NCBI GenBank assembly: GCA_963575745.1
Contig: CAUYUJ010014362.1
Location: 85,001 to 149,000, forward strand
Direction: 5' to 3'
Source: Prorocentrum cordatum
Taxonomy: Eukaryota; Sar; Dinophyceae; Prorocentrales; Prorocentraceae
Length of the DNA: 64,000 nt
The position numbers and the translations under genes are program-made. Of the stretch, positions 33,240 through 44,829 are shown in pieces. Each line of letters starts with the position of its first letter. The stretch's first letter is position 1. The notes under the pieces were generated by a model, which ran no database searches, had not been told where the DNA came from, and worked only from the letters and a program-made list of their open reading frames with translations.

Positions 33240-35090
33240 GGGACGGAGGAGGGAGGCCCGGGCCATCTGGGCCGTCTTGGAGCGCCTTGGGGCCTCCCGC
33301 TCCCGCTCTGTGGCCCAGTTTGCGCCTGTCCTGGGGCTCTCTTGGGCTGTCTGGGGCTCCTGCCGGGCAATTGTCTGTCTCCCTGGGGCCGTCTTGGAGC
33401 TCTTTTGGGTGCCTCTTCGGCGGTCTTGGGGCGGTCTTGGGGGCGTCTTCTGCCGTCTTCGAACATTGGAAGCTCGAGAGCGCGAGAAAGCGAAACACAT
33501 CAAACAAACCAGTGCAAATCAATGATGTGGGCCTCTTTGGGCTCTCTCGGGACGTCTCTCGGAGCTCTCTTGGGCCCTCTTGGAGGCCACTTGAGCTGTG
33601 TTTTCCGTCTTGAGCTCCTCTTGGGGCTCGTCGGGATCATCTGGGCCGTCCTGGCGCTCCTTGGGGCCTCCCGCTCCCGCTCTGGGGCCCACCTTGTGCC
33701 TCTCCTAGGATTATATTGGGCAGTCTTGGGCTGCTCTTGGGCAATCTTCAGGCTCTCCTGGGCCGTCTTGGCGCTTTTGGGGGGGCCTCTTCGGCGGTCT
33801 TGGGGGCGACCTTCGGGGTGTCTTTGGCCGTCTTGGAGCGTGGGAAGCTCGAGAACGGGCTTCTTTGGGCTCTCTCGGGACGCCTCTCGGAACTCTCTTG
33901 GGCCCTCTTGGAGGGCTCTTGGGCTGTGCATTGGCCGTGTTGGGCCCATCTGGGGCCACGTTGGGGCCATCTGGGCCGTCGTGGAGCGACTTGAGGCCTC
34001 CCGCTCTGTGGCCCAGCTTGGGCCTGTCCTGGGGCTCTCTTTGGGCCGTCTGAGGCTCCTCGCGGGCAATTTTCGGACCCCCTCGGGCCGTCTTGGGGCT
34101 CTGGGTGCCTCTTCGGCGGTCTTGGGGCGGTCTTGGGGGCGTCGTCGGCCGTCGTGGAGCGCTGGAAGCTCGACAGCGCGAGACACCGAAACACATATAA
34201 AAAACAAATGAAAATCAAGGATTTGGGCTCTCGGAACTCTCTTGAGGCCTCTTGGAGGCCTCTTGGGCTGTGTATCTGCGGTCTGGAGCCCATCTTGGGC
34301 CACGTCGGGGCTATCTGGGCTGTCTTGGAGGGGCTGGTCGAAGTCCCCCCGGGGCTTCTCGGAGCCTCTTGGAGCTCTCTGGGGCAGTCTGGGGGCTCCA
34401 CAGCCCCTCTGGGGTGCTCTGGGAGCGGTCTCGGAGGCCCTGGTCCCCCTATGCGCGCTCGGGGGCTCGGGGGCCGGGCCCCAGGCGCCCGGGCCTCTTG
34501 CGCGGGTGGCCCGTCCTGGGCCATCGTGGGGGCTCCCGGAGGCAGTCTTGGAGCCATCTTCGGCGTCTTGGAGCGACAATTTTTGGATACTGGGCCGTCT
34601 TGGACGTGTGAAGACCTCCTGGGACTCTCGGGTGGCGTTTCGGGGCTGTCTGGGGCTGTCTCGGGGGGGGCCCAGAGGCCCCCCGGGGCCCTCGGGGACC
34701 GTCTTGGGGGCCTCCTGGATAGTCGAGGGCTCCTCTGGAGCTGTCTTGGAGGCCTCTGGGAACTCTCTTCGGCCATCTCGGGGCGATGTTGTGGGCTCCT
34801 GGGGCCGTCTTCGAGGCGGTCGACGCCGACGATGTGAATATCGAACAAATCTACGTTATCCGACGGCAATGGAGCCATTTTTGCTTTTTGGAGGCGCTAT
34901 TGGGAGTCCTCTTGGGGGACTCTTGGGCCGTCGGGGGGGCTTCCGGAGGCCGTCTCGGAGACATCTTCGGCGTCGTGGAGCGACGATTCGGGGATTCTGG
35001 GCTCTCTCGGACGTTTGGAGACCTCCTGGGACCATCGGGTGGGGTTTCGGGGCTGTCAGGGGCTGTCTTGGGGGGGGCCTCGTGCACGGG
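33240..35090. repeat. CCAAGAGG-type arrays in minus orientation with higher-order units
   Basis: GGGCCGTCTTGG, GGGGCCTCTTGG and similar units fill the stretch. A separator GGAAGCTCGA(G/C)A(G/A)CG recurs at about 33468, 33840 and 34164, marking ~320-370-bp higher-order units. A second separator, GACCTCCTGGGACTCTCGGG, recurs near 34612 and 35017. Confidence 0.8.
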
Positions 35091-35099
35091 GATAGAGAG

Positions 35100-35873
35100 A
35101 GAGAGAGATAGTGTGAATATCTATGTATATATGTGTATATATACATATAGGTATACACAAACATACATACATACATACATACATACATACATACATGCAT
35201 GCATGCATGCATGCATGCATGCATACATACATACATACATACATACATACCCACCACCCACCCACCCACCCACCCACCCACCCACCTACCTACCTACCTA
35301 CCTACCTACCTACCTACCTACCTACATATATACATACATGCATGCATGCATGCATACATGCATGCATGCACGCATACATACATGCATACACACGTGCATG
35401 CATGCATGCATGCATACAAACATACATACAATCATACATGTACACACCTACATACATACATACATACATACATGCATACATTCATACATACATACATACA
35501 TACATACATACATACATACATGCATACCTACCTACCTACCTACCTACCGACCTACCTACCTACCTACATGCATGCATACATGCATACATACATACATGCA
35601 TATATACACATATACATGCATTCATACCTACACACATACATACGTACATACATGCATACATATACATACAAGCATGTCTACATGCATGCATACATATATA
35701 CATACATACTTACATACATACACACATACATACATACATACATACATACATGCATACATACATAATTATATGCATGCATACATATATACATACATACACA
35801 CACAGACATGCATACATACATGCATACATACAGATACATTCACACATACATACATACATGTCTATGTCTCTCC

Positions 35874-35905
<32 letters not shown>
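35100..35905. repeat. CATA/TACA tetranucleotide microsatellite with ATGC, CCAC and CTAC blocks
   Basis: Mostly (TACA)n, with (TGCA)n blocks (35196-35222, 35338-35410), (CCAC)n at 35251-35285, (CTAC)n at 35286-35325 and a TC/TA tail at 35864-35906. It gives Thr-Tyr-Ile-His frames that are artefacts. Confidence 0.93.
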
Positions 35906-35906
<1 letters not shown>

Positions 35907-35907
35907 G

Positions 35908-36062
35908 GTCGGGCCTGTCCCCCTGCAAGTGGATGTCGGGGGAAAAATTAAAACACACTCAAAAAATACACCAAAAATTCCCGGGCATAGTAAAACCAAT
36001 CGTCCCCCGACGATGTGTTTTATTATGTTTGAATCTTCCCCCTGTAGAGGGACAGGCCCGAC
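35908..36062. mobile_element. 155-bp MITE-like element with terminal inverted repeats
   Basis: The left end GTCGGGCCTGTCCC (35908-35921) is the exact reverse complement of the right end GGGACAGGCCCGAC (36049-36062), with weaker pairing for about ten more bases. Inside, TGTCGGGGGA...AAAACACA (about 35933-35956) pairs in part with TGTGTTTTATTATG preceded by GTCCCCCGACGA (about 36002-36027). It lies inside TA/CATA microsatellite, so a target duplication cannot be read. No coding capacity. Confidence 0.7.
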
Positions 36063-38440
36063 TGATATATACATATATATACACATGTGTATACATATAT
36101 ATATATATATATAGAGAGAGAGATATACATACTAGCGCGATTCTTGAAGGAGAAGGAGAGACACTGAGGGGACGATGAGCGGACAGAATATGCAGCCTCG
36201 CGTGCACTCCAGGCTGGCACCGAGAGGCAGCCCACGGGAGCACAGAAAGCATAGCGGTGATCCTTGTGAATACACGCCGCCTGAATCTGGTTCCAAATCA
36301 TTGGAGGCCTGGAAATGGGCAACAACACCAACAAGGGGTTGCCTCCACAGGGGTAGGATGATCCTAGATGTCGGTGTTGGTGGTAATATTTCGGTCACCT
36401 TGGAAGTCCGAAGATTACCACTATTACCGAGATCGGGATCTTCTTCCCTCGGTGGAGGCACACAGCCGATATTGGTGTTGGTGTCAACCTCTAGGCCTGC
36501 GAAATTAGCAGGAACTGCCGATGGACCTTGCTCTGGCCCTCTCTCGGAAGCGCGCAAACATGGATTAGCGATCCGTGGATTTGGCGCGCGGGGGGGAGGC
36601 GCCGTCCCCAAAATGCGGTCGGTGCCGCCTCGCTGGGTGGCGGAAATCCGCGAGTTCCAATGGAAACGGGGCCCCTCGCTAATCCACGCCCCCTGAACCC
36701 ATGTTTGCGATCGCCTGACCTTCTACGCCCACCCCCTCCGATCCCCCCGACGCGCGTGCCCTCGCGCAGAGGGCACGCGCAGCAGACCCCCGGCCACCCG
36801 GGGAGGAGAGCACGGGCAGAGGAGAGGCGCTCGCGGCCCCGCGCGCGGGGGCCAGGGAGGGGGAGCCCGCGTGGCCCCGCCTCTCGCGCGGCGGGGGCCT
36901 GTCCACGGCCTCCGCCTGAGGGATCCATCTTTCTGGCACCTCGGCGGGCCGTGGGCATGGAGACGTTTGGCACCCCCCCAGGGCCTGGGCATGCCCGCGT
37001 TTGGCACCCCCCCCCCCAGGGCCTGGGCATGCCCGCGCAGCCCAGATCCACCGCCCGCCGAGGCCCCCGACGATCCACGTCCCCAGGCGGTGGTAGCGGA
37101 CACCTCTCCGTGGCGGAGAGCCGCACCTCGGAAGGGATCGGCGGTGGACAGACCTCCCTTTAGTAAACCACCCTTGCGTGAAAGCGGCCTGGGACCGAAA
37201 CCGACGGACCTGGACCCGCGAAAATAACGGCCGTGACGCCCTCTCGCGAACCGAAAACGGCCGCCACGACGGCTCTTCCCCGTCGCCTTCCGATCCCCGT
37301 CTTGGCCGCCGCGTGTCCCGCGGGCCACGACGGACGTCAAGGAATCGGCTTTGAGCGGGCGATGTTCAGAGGACGCCCCCGTCGGCGACGCGCACGAGGG
37401 AGCAGGGCGAGGGGGGCGGCCTTCCAGACAAGCAGCGGGCTCCTTGGAAGCCCTCCTGTACTCGAGGAATCCTCCTTGGAAGCCTCTCCAAGCAGTCGCA
37501 CACCCCTCATCAGAAACCCGAAGCCGCCACCCTCATCCCAAACCCCCCATGGCGCGCCGCCGAGATCAGCAAGTCTCTCGAAGACTCCAGCATCCCGCTC
37601 AGGGCTTGACAGCCTCCGAGAGCCCGTTTCAGGCCCTGGTACCTGCAGATAGCACCCCGCGTCGCGAACTCCATGCGAAGATGCGCTCAAAAGCGTCTGG
37701 AGAACTCCAAGTGGACCGTTCGACGTGGCCGCCGCGTCCAGGTGGCGCGACCCTGCCGAGGGCAGTCTCTGATCAATTTCGACCTCCGGACATCTTGCCG
37801 ACATCATCCTGACCAATGCCTCGAGCTCGGTTCAGCCGTGGCCACGAAGAGGTGCCCCGAGGTCCAAATACTGAAGCTCGGGGCGACCCGCCGTGGAATC
37901 TCGCGAGGAGGAGGAGGAGGAGGAGGACGACGACGACAACGACGAGGCGGATCTCGCGCCTTGCCCTCGTCCTCCATCTTCTTGCGCACAGTGGGTTTCA
38001 TCGCTCGCCTGCGGGAGGGCGCCAGCGAAGGGGAAGCATCGCCTCTCACCAGGCCATCCGGTTGGTTGCTCCTGGTCCTGCACCTTCCCCTCCCCCTCCA
38101 ATCCCCCCTACTCTCCGACATCTCTCCAAATCATACTCCCGCTGCAGCGCCGACCTCATGTCTCTGTTGCGGATCATCCAATTCGTGTTCCCGCTACAAC
38201 GGTGGCTCTCATGTTATGCTTCCGCTCTTTCTGAACCGTCCACTTACATGTCGTACATAGCATCTCGCACCCTCTCGGGATCAATACCCCGCTCGACATC
38301 CGACTGTGGACTGTGCTACGGTGCTACGCCATGGTAAGGGACGGGAGGGAGGGGTATGACGTCAGATAAGACGCTTGCGCACCTAGCTTGCCGACACCTC
38401 TCTCCTCTCATCCCCCTCCCCTCCATGTCATCCTCCTCCT
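36063..38440. other. Stretch without a recognised gene
   Basis: Contains an imperfect inverted repeat (GCGCAAACATGG...GTGGATT near 36546-36578 against about 36678-36707) and a 43-bp direct repeat of GTTTGGCACCCCCCC...GGCCTGGGCATGCCCGC near 36962-37036. Several 150-210-codon frames overlap on both strands with no recognisable motif. Confidence 0.45.
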
Positions 38441-38800
38441 CCTCATCCTGTCCTCATCCTGCTCCTCCTCCCCCTCCTCCTCCTCCTCCTCCTCCTCCTC
38501 CTCCTCCTCCTCCTCCTCCTCCTCCTCTCCTCCTCCTCCCTCCTCCTCCTCCTCCTCTCACTCCTCCTCCTCCTCCTCCTCCTCCTCCAGCTCCTCCTCC
38601 TCCTCCTCCTCCTCCTCCTCCTCCTCCTCCTCCTCCTACCTCTCCTCCCTCCCCTCCCCTCTTCTCTTGCCCCCCTCCCTCCTGCCCTCTACCCACATCC
38701 TCCCTCGCCCCTCACGTCTTCTCCTCTGCTCCGCTCCTCTTCCGCCTCTTCCGCCTCCTCCTCCTCCTCCTCCTCCTCCTCCTCCTCGCCCTGCGTCTCT
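38440..38800. repeat. CTC microsatellite
   Basis: Long CTC runs at 38459-38640 and 38755-38790. Confidence 0.93.
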
Positions 38801-38863
38801 TTCGTTCTCCCCCATTCTCCCCTCCCTCCACGACCATCATCAATCATCTACGTAATCCCACCA

Positions 38864-39870
38864 GCCCTCTGGGCGTCGGTGGTAAGGGTTTCGCGAGGTG
38901 CCAGAGCGTCCAAAACGGCTTCGGCGAGGAAGCCAAAATCATTGATTTTACTAAGGTTCTGGCCCCATTTTGGTCTCCTGAGGGAGGGACCCTAATTAAA
39001 ACCCCCCCCTGCCAGTGATCGGCCTCACCTAAGATGGCCCCAAGAAACGCCCCCAAGGCTCCCAAGGGTGCCCCAAGAGGGCCCCAAGAGGTGGCCAGGA
39101 AGCCCCAAGAGGCCCCCAAGATGCCCCCAAGAGGCTCCCAAGAGGCCCCAAGAGACCTCCACGAGACCTTCAATAGGCCCCGAGAGCCCCCGAGAGGCCC
39201 CGAGAGGCCCCCCAGAGGCACCCAAGACGCTCCAAAAGGCCTTGGTAACAATGCCAAAATCGCTGATTGTACTAAGGTTTTGGCCACATGTTGGCCTCCT
39301 GGGGGGGACACTGCTTCAGATGACTCCAAGAGCGCCTGGGAGAGCCAAAGATGATCTCCAAGATGGCTCGCGATATCCCAAGATGCCTCAAGATGGCGCC
39401 CACGATGCTCCAAGAGGCCCCAAGACCGCTCCAAGACAGCTCCAAGCGGCCAAAGAGCTCCCCCAGGAGGCCCCGAAGAGGCCACAATTCTTCCAAAACC
39501 TTAGGGCAATCCATGTTGTTGGTTTTCTCGCCGAGGCCTCAAGATGGCTCCAAGATGGCCCAAGAGGGCTCCAAGAGCGTTCCCAAGGCTTCCAAGAGCG
39601 CTTCAAGAGGTCCCCAAGAGGCGTCCAGGAGGCCCCAGGAGGCCCCAACAGGCGCCCAAGAGGCCTCCAAGAGGCTCACAAAAGACCCCCAAGAGGCCAC
39701 AAGAAGCTCTCCGAGGCACCCAAGACAATCTAAGAGGCGCCCAGGACCGCCAAGAGGCCCCCAAGACGCTCCAAGAAGCCTCCACTGGGGGACCCTTCCT
39801 CTGTGTGCTGCCCGCTTCCCTGATCGAGGCAATTCCTCTGGGCATCGTTTCTGGATGGGCTGGTGGGGAT
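38864..39870. mobile_element. ~1.0-kb unit with inverted ends, copy 2
   Basis: The left end AATCCCACCAGCCCTCTGGG (38864) and right end GGATGGGCTGGTGGGGAT (39853-39870) match those of 16224-17315. The shared right shoulder CTCTGGGCATCGTTTCTGG corresponds to CCTGGGCATCGTTACTGG in copy 1. The interior is a CCAAGAGGCCCC array (39020-39790). No transposase is present. Confidence 0.55.
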
Positions 39871-41000
39871 TTTTTTTTGGTCGCGGCCGCGAGACAAGGG
39901 CCAGGCGACGAAAGCAAAGTCCGGGGCACGAACGAGGCTAATTAGCTACAGCAGGCACAGGCCGGCCGGCCCGCCCACAAAGCAGCCACGAAGCTGAAGG
40001 GGAGCTGACGCCGCAGGTGTCCTGATCCTGAGAGCTCGTGCACGCGAGCAGACAAAATGTCATGGAATTCGGTGCCTGTCACAGTCCGAGACGTGAGCCG
40101 GGATAACCAAGCCCGTCAATCTAAGTGGGGGCACGACCCACACAGTAGAGACGTAAACCAGGATGGTCAAATCCGTCGTGCTGAATGGGGGCAAGTGGGA
40201 GGCCATTGGAGTGAGTCGCCAGTGGGGCGCCAGGCTCCAAACGCCCGGACGATTTGAGCTAGCCAGAAAGGCTGAACAGTCGTGAGCCGTGGTGCAACGC
40301 AACTGGGGAAAGCTGAAGGTGAGCCTGGAATGCTGTACCTGCTGCGGAAGGCTGAACCACCCCGTAACGCAGCCAACGCCTGTCAGACCACCCCACAGCG
40401 CCAGGGGGCAACCGAGCGACTGCGAGCCTCGCAGTGCGTGCCGGCAAGGCGACAGGCCTCTGAGTGGGGGGGAAGCCAGCTGGCGTGGACAGCATCGCCA
40501 GCAGGGAAGAGCAGAGGGAGCTGCAGTGGGGGTAGTGATGCCCTGAAGGCGAAAGTAGACCAGAACAGGCGGACCCCGAAGAGAACAGGACGGGCTGTAC
40601 CTCCCGGGGCACGTGGCGCCTGTGCGAGCGATGCGTTCCGAGGCCATAGGGCGATGCGCCTGGGGGGAGCTGCACTCGGGCCAACGGGCGCAAGGTCTGG
40701 GCCAACGGGCGCAAGGTCTGGCCCAGTCCGTCGCTTGGCACTTCCGCCCAAGACTCCGGGAACGCCAACACACACCACGTGGCCCTCCAGGGTCGCACCT
40801 AACCGTCGCTGAGAGTGACGAGCCAAACCACGACCAGCGAGGGGCACGGGCGGCCCCGGGAGGGGGGGGGAACCACGCAGACGTCTGACAGTACGTCTGG
40901 CGGGCCCCGGGGCCAAGGGCGGGGGGCACTCGCCTGGCCCGAGAGGGGAGAGGCGAGGGGGAGCAACGCCTCTCCCCTCGGCCTGGCCCCGAACCCGCGA
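39871..41000. other. Stretch without a recognised gene
   Basis: Two ~65-bp related copies (GAGACGTGAGCCGGGATAACC and GAGACGTAAACCAGGATGGT) lie at 40090-40200, and an 18-bp duplication GGGCCAACGGGCGCAAGGTC lies near 40680-40720. CCTCCAGGGTCGCA first appears at about 40784. Confidence 0.5.
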
Positions 41001-41009
41001 GTCAGGGGC

Positions 41010-41665
41010 CATGGTCGCTGTCTGGGGCCCTCCAGGGTCGCAGCAAGCCGCCGCCCAAGAGCAAATAATATCGATTGTGCTCGGATGGGACGGGTGTTGC
41101 GGTTCCCCTGGGGTCGCAGCTGATCGCCGCTATGGTCTATATCACATGTGCGCGCTCTCGTTTTCCCATGCTGCGGAACGACTGCGGACTCCCACGCGGG
41201 CATGGGCAGAGGCCGCGCCTGCGCCTGGGCGCATGCCCGAGCCGATGCAGGCACCGATGCCCCCCATAAGCCCAATCCCCTCCCGTGCCAACTGAATTCG
41301 ACAAGTCGGAGGCTCCACCACCAGAAAATGTAGTTTACAGGGCGGTGGGCGGGGAAAACAACTTGAGTGACCGAAAGCACGCCGGCGAGCATGAGAGCGG
41401 AGCTCGAAACCAAAATGGCCGCGGGCACGGGAGCGCCATGTGACTCTGTGCATCCGCTCTGCTCCTGCACCCCTCCACATGTGCGTGCTCTCGTTTTCCC
41501 ATGCTGCGGAACGACTGCGGACTCCCACGCGGGCATGGGCAGAGGCCGCGCCTGCGCCCGGGCGCATGCCCGAGCCGATGCAGGCACCGATGCCCCCCCA
41601 ATGCCAGTGCGCCCTGCTCCGCGCACGAGGCAGCACTACGTGCTAAAGCTGCCTTCGCCGCTGCA
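41010..41665. repeat. Duplicated ~120-bp block and flank-shared modules
   Basis: CGCTCTCGTTTTCCCATGCT to GATGCAGGCACCGATGCCCC is present at about 41150-41265 and 41487-41600. GAAAACAACTTGAGTGACCG to TGCTCCTGCACCCCTC (41354-41476) recurs at 56484-56604. CCTCCAGGGTCGCAG-type motifs at 41027 and 41107 recur at 56614-56880. Confidence 0.75.
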
Positions 41666-41669
41666 CTCT

Positions 41670-42085
41670 CCCCTAGCATGAACTTCTCACACAAGAGCAC
41701 AAGGGCTTGCACGGTCTCTCGGCGGGCTCGCGCTTCCTGTGGTCATCGGTGCCGAAAGCACGCCCGCCGAGAAATCCTCGTGCAACGCGAGGGCCCATGA
41801 TCGACTGGATGTCCCTTTGATCACTGACGGCTGCCGAGAGGCAAGGCCTTGCCGAGCGGTACTTGCCTGCCTTGAGGCTCGCTCCTACGGCGGCCACCTT
41901 GGGGATAGACAACGGGAACGGCCCGGGCTCCAGAAAGCCTGGGGGCGCCCACAAGTGCGGATCCGCGAGGCCAAGCACTCCCCCGAGGTCGTCGCGTACA
42001 CCGACCCGGCGAAGCTCGACGCAGCGAGCAAGCGCGCCCGTTCCTCCCGCCAATCCGGCATGGACCCGCGGGAATGTCGGTGCCT
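41670..42085 (-). pseudogene. Fragment resembling a dinoflagellate tyrosine-recombinase-like protein
   Basis: The minus frame contains IPKVAAVGASLKAGKYRSAR followed by PCLSAAVSDQRDIQ. Known, from memory of the family only: a pattern of LKAGKYRSA..YLS.A occurs in the N-terminal domain of recombinase-like proteins that are abundant in dinoflagellates. The catalytic Arg/His/Tyr domain is not seen. The frame runs into the 51-bp satellite upstream. Another reading is an unrelated dinoflagellate family. Confidence 0.3.
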
Positions 42086-42099
42086 GCTGGGTGCGTCGT

Positions 42100-42361
42100 G
42101 GCGCGCGCGCCGATGTCACCCTATGGCCGGTCTGGCCGGAGACGCGCGCGCCGAGACGCTGTCGCCCTATGGCCGGTCTGGCAGGGGACGCGCGTGCCGA
42201 GATGCGCCGATGTCCCCCCACGGCCGGTCTGGCCGGGGACGCACGTGCCGAGACGCGCCGATCTCCCCCTATGGCCGGACTGGCCAGGGACGCACATGCC
42301 GGGATGCGCCGATGCCCCTCCATGGCTGGTCAGGCCAGGGACGCGCCGTGGAGGTCAAAGC
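42100..42361. repeat. 51-bp tandem satellite, left of the retrotransposon
   Basis: The landmark GGCCGG lies at 42125, 42171, 42222 and 42273, with GGCTGG at 42324: mostly 51-base steps, one 46. A further unit continues beyond the retrotransposon at about 52815-52870, showing that the element inserted into this array. Confidence 0.82.
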
Positions 42362-42655
42362 TGTCGCACCACACGCGACAGCGATGAGGATGAAGATGCT
42401 CTTCTCACCAGCACAGCGTGTCGCACACGCACAAACTCTCAGTGCAGTCCCAGAGGACTAAGTGGAAACTGGGGGGGGGAAGTATAGATGGGATGGTGGA
42501 TTCATAAGAGTGGGTAGAGTATGGGTCTTGAGCCAAAATGGCTACGGCCCGCCCTCCTGGGCAACCAACCCTCCCCTCTGTATCTTAAGCTCAGGGAGTC
42601 TCGGAAAGGATAGGGAACATCGCCAAACGATGGGCCTCGAGACTCAAATCTTACA
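42362..42655 (-). repeat. 3' LTR of the copia-type element
   Basis: 294 bases, plus-strand ends TGTCGCACC and TCTTACA. It pairs with 52494-52789. A short inverted motif TGTCGC...GCGACA sits at the outer end. It contains a full spliced-leader sequence at 42527-42548. Confidence 0.93.
42527..42548 (-). other. Dinoflagellate spliced-leader sequence inside the 3' LTR
   Basis: The minus strand reads G, then CCGTAGCCATTTTGGCTCAA, then G, a perfect match to the known 22-nt consensus (first base not C). The next bases are ACCCATACTC rather than GT, so this is not an SL RNA gene, whose exon is followed by a 5' splice site. It looks like the 5' end of a once trans-spliced transcript. Confidence 0.93.
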
Positions 42656-42676
42656 GTGCCCCGAAAAATAGTGAGC

Positions 42677-43585
42677 TTAAGAGGGGGTGGTTGCCCTTGC
42701 AAAACTGATGGAGGGGAGGGGCCGCCCCGGCTCTCTCCTTGAAACAGTCCGCCTGCTGCCGCCATCTGCTGGGCACCTGACCGCGCACTGGATCGGCCGT
42801 GCGCTGGTGCCTGCTCTCCTTGAAACACCCTGCTTGCTGCCGCCATCTGCTGGGCGCCTGACTGCGCACTGGATCGGCCGTGCGCTGGCGCCTGGCACCT
42901 GTCTCGCCTTGTCGTAGAACTCTACTCGGCAGTGAGACGGCCTTTGGCTGGCTGATCGGTTCCACCCTCCTGCTGCTGCTGGAGTTGCCTCTGGGATTCG
43001 GCCCGGGACCTGGCTTTCTTCCGTGGGTCTTCCTTGCGGCCTTCCAGGGGTTCCACCCTCGGAGGCCAGACGAAGGCACCCGAGCCGAAGCAGCTCAAAC
43101 TGCGCTGAATTAGTCGTAGCCATGTCGGACTTAGTAATACAACCGACTGGAAGAAAGGGGTGGGGCATCCATCTGATAACACTTCCGATCTTGGACATGA
43201 TATCACGAACGACCGCTAAGTCTATCGCAGCTCTGCGATCCGAACGGGATCCATTGGAAAACTTACTCAGGGTATCGTACATTCCTTTGGCATCCACGAT
43301 GCTGAGGCAGTCAGCCGAGGCGGAAGAGGTCAGTTCGCAATCCTGGCGCAGCAGAGCGGCAAAGGGGCCGATCTGATCTTGCCAGGTTTCCGTCACGACG
43401 TTCCCCCTCGTCACATCCTCAAGCATCAGATGAAGGCACTGCGCTTCTGCCAGCGCTCCGGAGAGAGCCAAAGTCTCTCCTGCCAGGGTGCTGGCCACTT
43501 GTCTCTTGACACGACACGATCGCCAGGCTAAGGGAGTGGCTCTGGCGCGCAATCCATGTGCCAGTGCATTATCAGCCATATAAAC
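42677..43585 (-). pseudogene. Copia-type RNase H domain
   Basis: In the minus frame TPLAWRSCRVKRQVASTLAG runs into ETLALSGALAEAQ (acidic residue E35 of this frame). SIVDAKGMYDTLSK (D96) and SDRRAAIDLAVVRD follow. These match the Ty1/copia RNase H that degrades the RNA strand of the cDNA hybrid. The frame is continuous with the reverse transcriptase but for a TAA stop at 43586-43588. The C-terminal 60 residues are encoded by a duplicated ~81-bp block (42740-42900) rich in GCGCACTGGATCGGCCGTGC. The frame ends 22 bases from the 3' LTR. Confidence 0.85.
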
Positions 43586-44650
43586 TTACCAGGCCTGCTG
43601 CGGGTACTGACAGTCGTCGGACCCGACGCCACCGCAGTCGCTGGCCGTGGCAACGATGAACCGCTTCTGATCAAAACGGTGGATGACCACCGGCAAAGAT
43701 GCGGTCGACCGCAGGTGGTCCACCATCTTGTGAGCCTCGAGAAGATCCTTGATACGTGGGGAGTTGACTCTGGTGGCTAATCTAGAGGCCACTCCCGCAG
43801 TCTCGGCTCGGGATTCACGACCCACCCAGTTCAGCTTGTAGACCAGACTGCGAAACTCGGCCACCTCGGAGCCTATGAGAGGACTGCTGTGGTCCCCACG
43901 CCTGCCCCTAGACATCGGAACCTTCTGAAGTTGCTCCAAAATGTATTTTTCCTGGTCCACGAGGATTCGGGAATTGGCTCCTTGCCCTAGTCGTCTAAGC
44001 CTACGTCCCATGTATTCGACTCCCTTTTCGTCCAGCTTCTCCATCTTTCCAAAGGTAAATCGTTTTCGAAACTCGGGGAGATACTGATTCTCTTGGCCGG
44101 GGGGGTAGGCTATCGCCCAATCGTCGACCTCCAGTAGCACCTGAGAGATTAGGCGATGACCTTTTCGAGAGGCGAACCAATCAGGTTCGAGTTTGGTCCT
44201 AACATAGCCTTGACTCTCGAGAAACCTAGCCGACGTCTCGTGAAAAGCCAGAGGCGCATCGTCCAGGCCGTAGACGGGGGCCACCAACTCAATGAGGGCG
44301 CCTGCTGGGAGGTTGAGCCCCTCGCAGGGTTCAACAAAGACTCTGCCTCTCGGCCGCTCAAGGGGGTCCGATTGGCAAAACGCATTCTTGATGTCGCCTA
44401 TCTGGACCTCAAGGTCATACATTATAGAGATCGCTAAAAAGAGCATTAGCGATTCCATGGACGGCGTAGGTGCATATACCTGGAGCTCCGCGGTATCTTC
44501 GTCCTGGTGACCTCTCACACACCATCGCGATTTAGCTTCTGGTCGGTCCCCCACGCTGCCCTGTGGTTTCCAGCGGCGGAGCATCCGGTTCGAGATCACC
44601 CGGTTGGGAAAGAGGGCTCTGAGTTTCTTTCCTTCGACCGGGGAATGCAC
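43586..44650 (-). pseudogene. Copia-type reverse transcriptase domain (RVT_2)
   Basis: A 354-codon frame begins just after the entry to the domain (SPVEGKKLRALFPNRVISNR). IGDIKNAFCQSD supplies the first catalytic Asp (D86). APVYGLDDAPLAFH is the dinoflagellate variant of the VYGL motif. VLLEVDDWAIA holds the catalytic Asp pair (D176, D177). It is followed by the thumb/connection and the first RNase H Asp region (TASDCGG), then a stop at 43586. The active-site residues are kept, so inactivation is by broken flanking frames rather than active-site loss. Confidence 0.9.
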
Positions 44651-44794
44651 CTTGACAGACTTGGTTTCGACGATACCTTTCCATTCCAGGGAATCAGACG
44701 CGGCGAAATCGCGCCGCTCTTGAGCGTCGAGATCCTTGAGTCGAACCTCGCACCCTCTATTGGCCAGCAGAGAGGGAGAGAGAGAGAGAGAGAG

Positions 44795-44829
<35 letters not shown>

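Noticed and set aside
34786-36178. Thr/Tyr/Ile/His-rich frames of 350-370 codons
   Set aside because: They translate the CATA/TACA microsatellite.
42527-42548. SL RNA gene
   Set aside because: The leader here is followed by ACCCATAC, not by a GT splice donor and intron-like Sm-site region, and it sits inside an LTR. It is a leader copy, not a leader-donor gene.
42654-42670. Polypurine tract next to the 3' LTR
   Set aside because: On the element strand only CGGGGCAC is purine-leaning, which is too weak to call.
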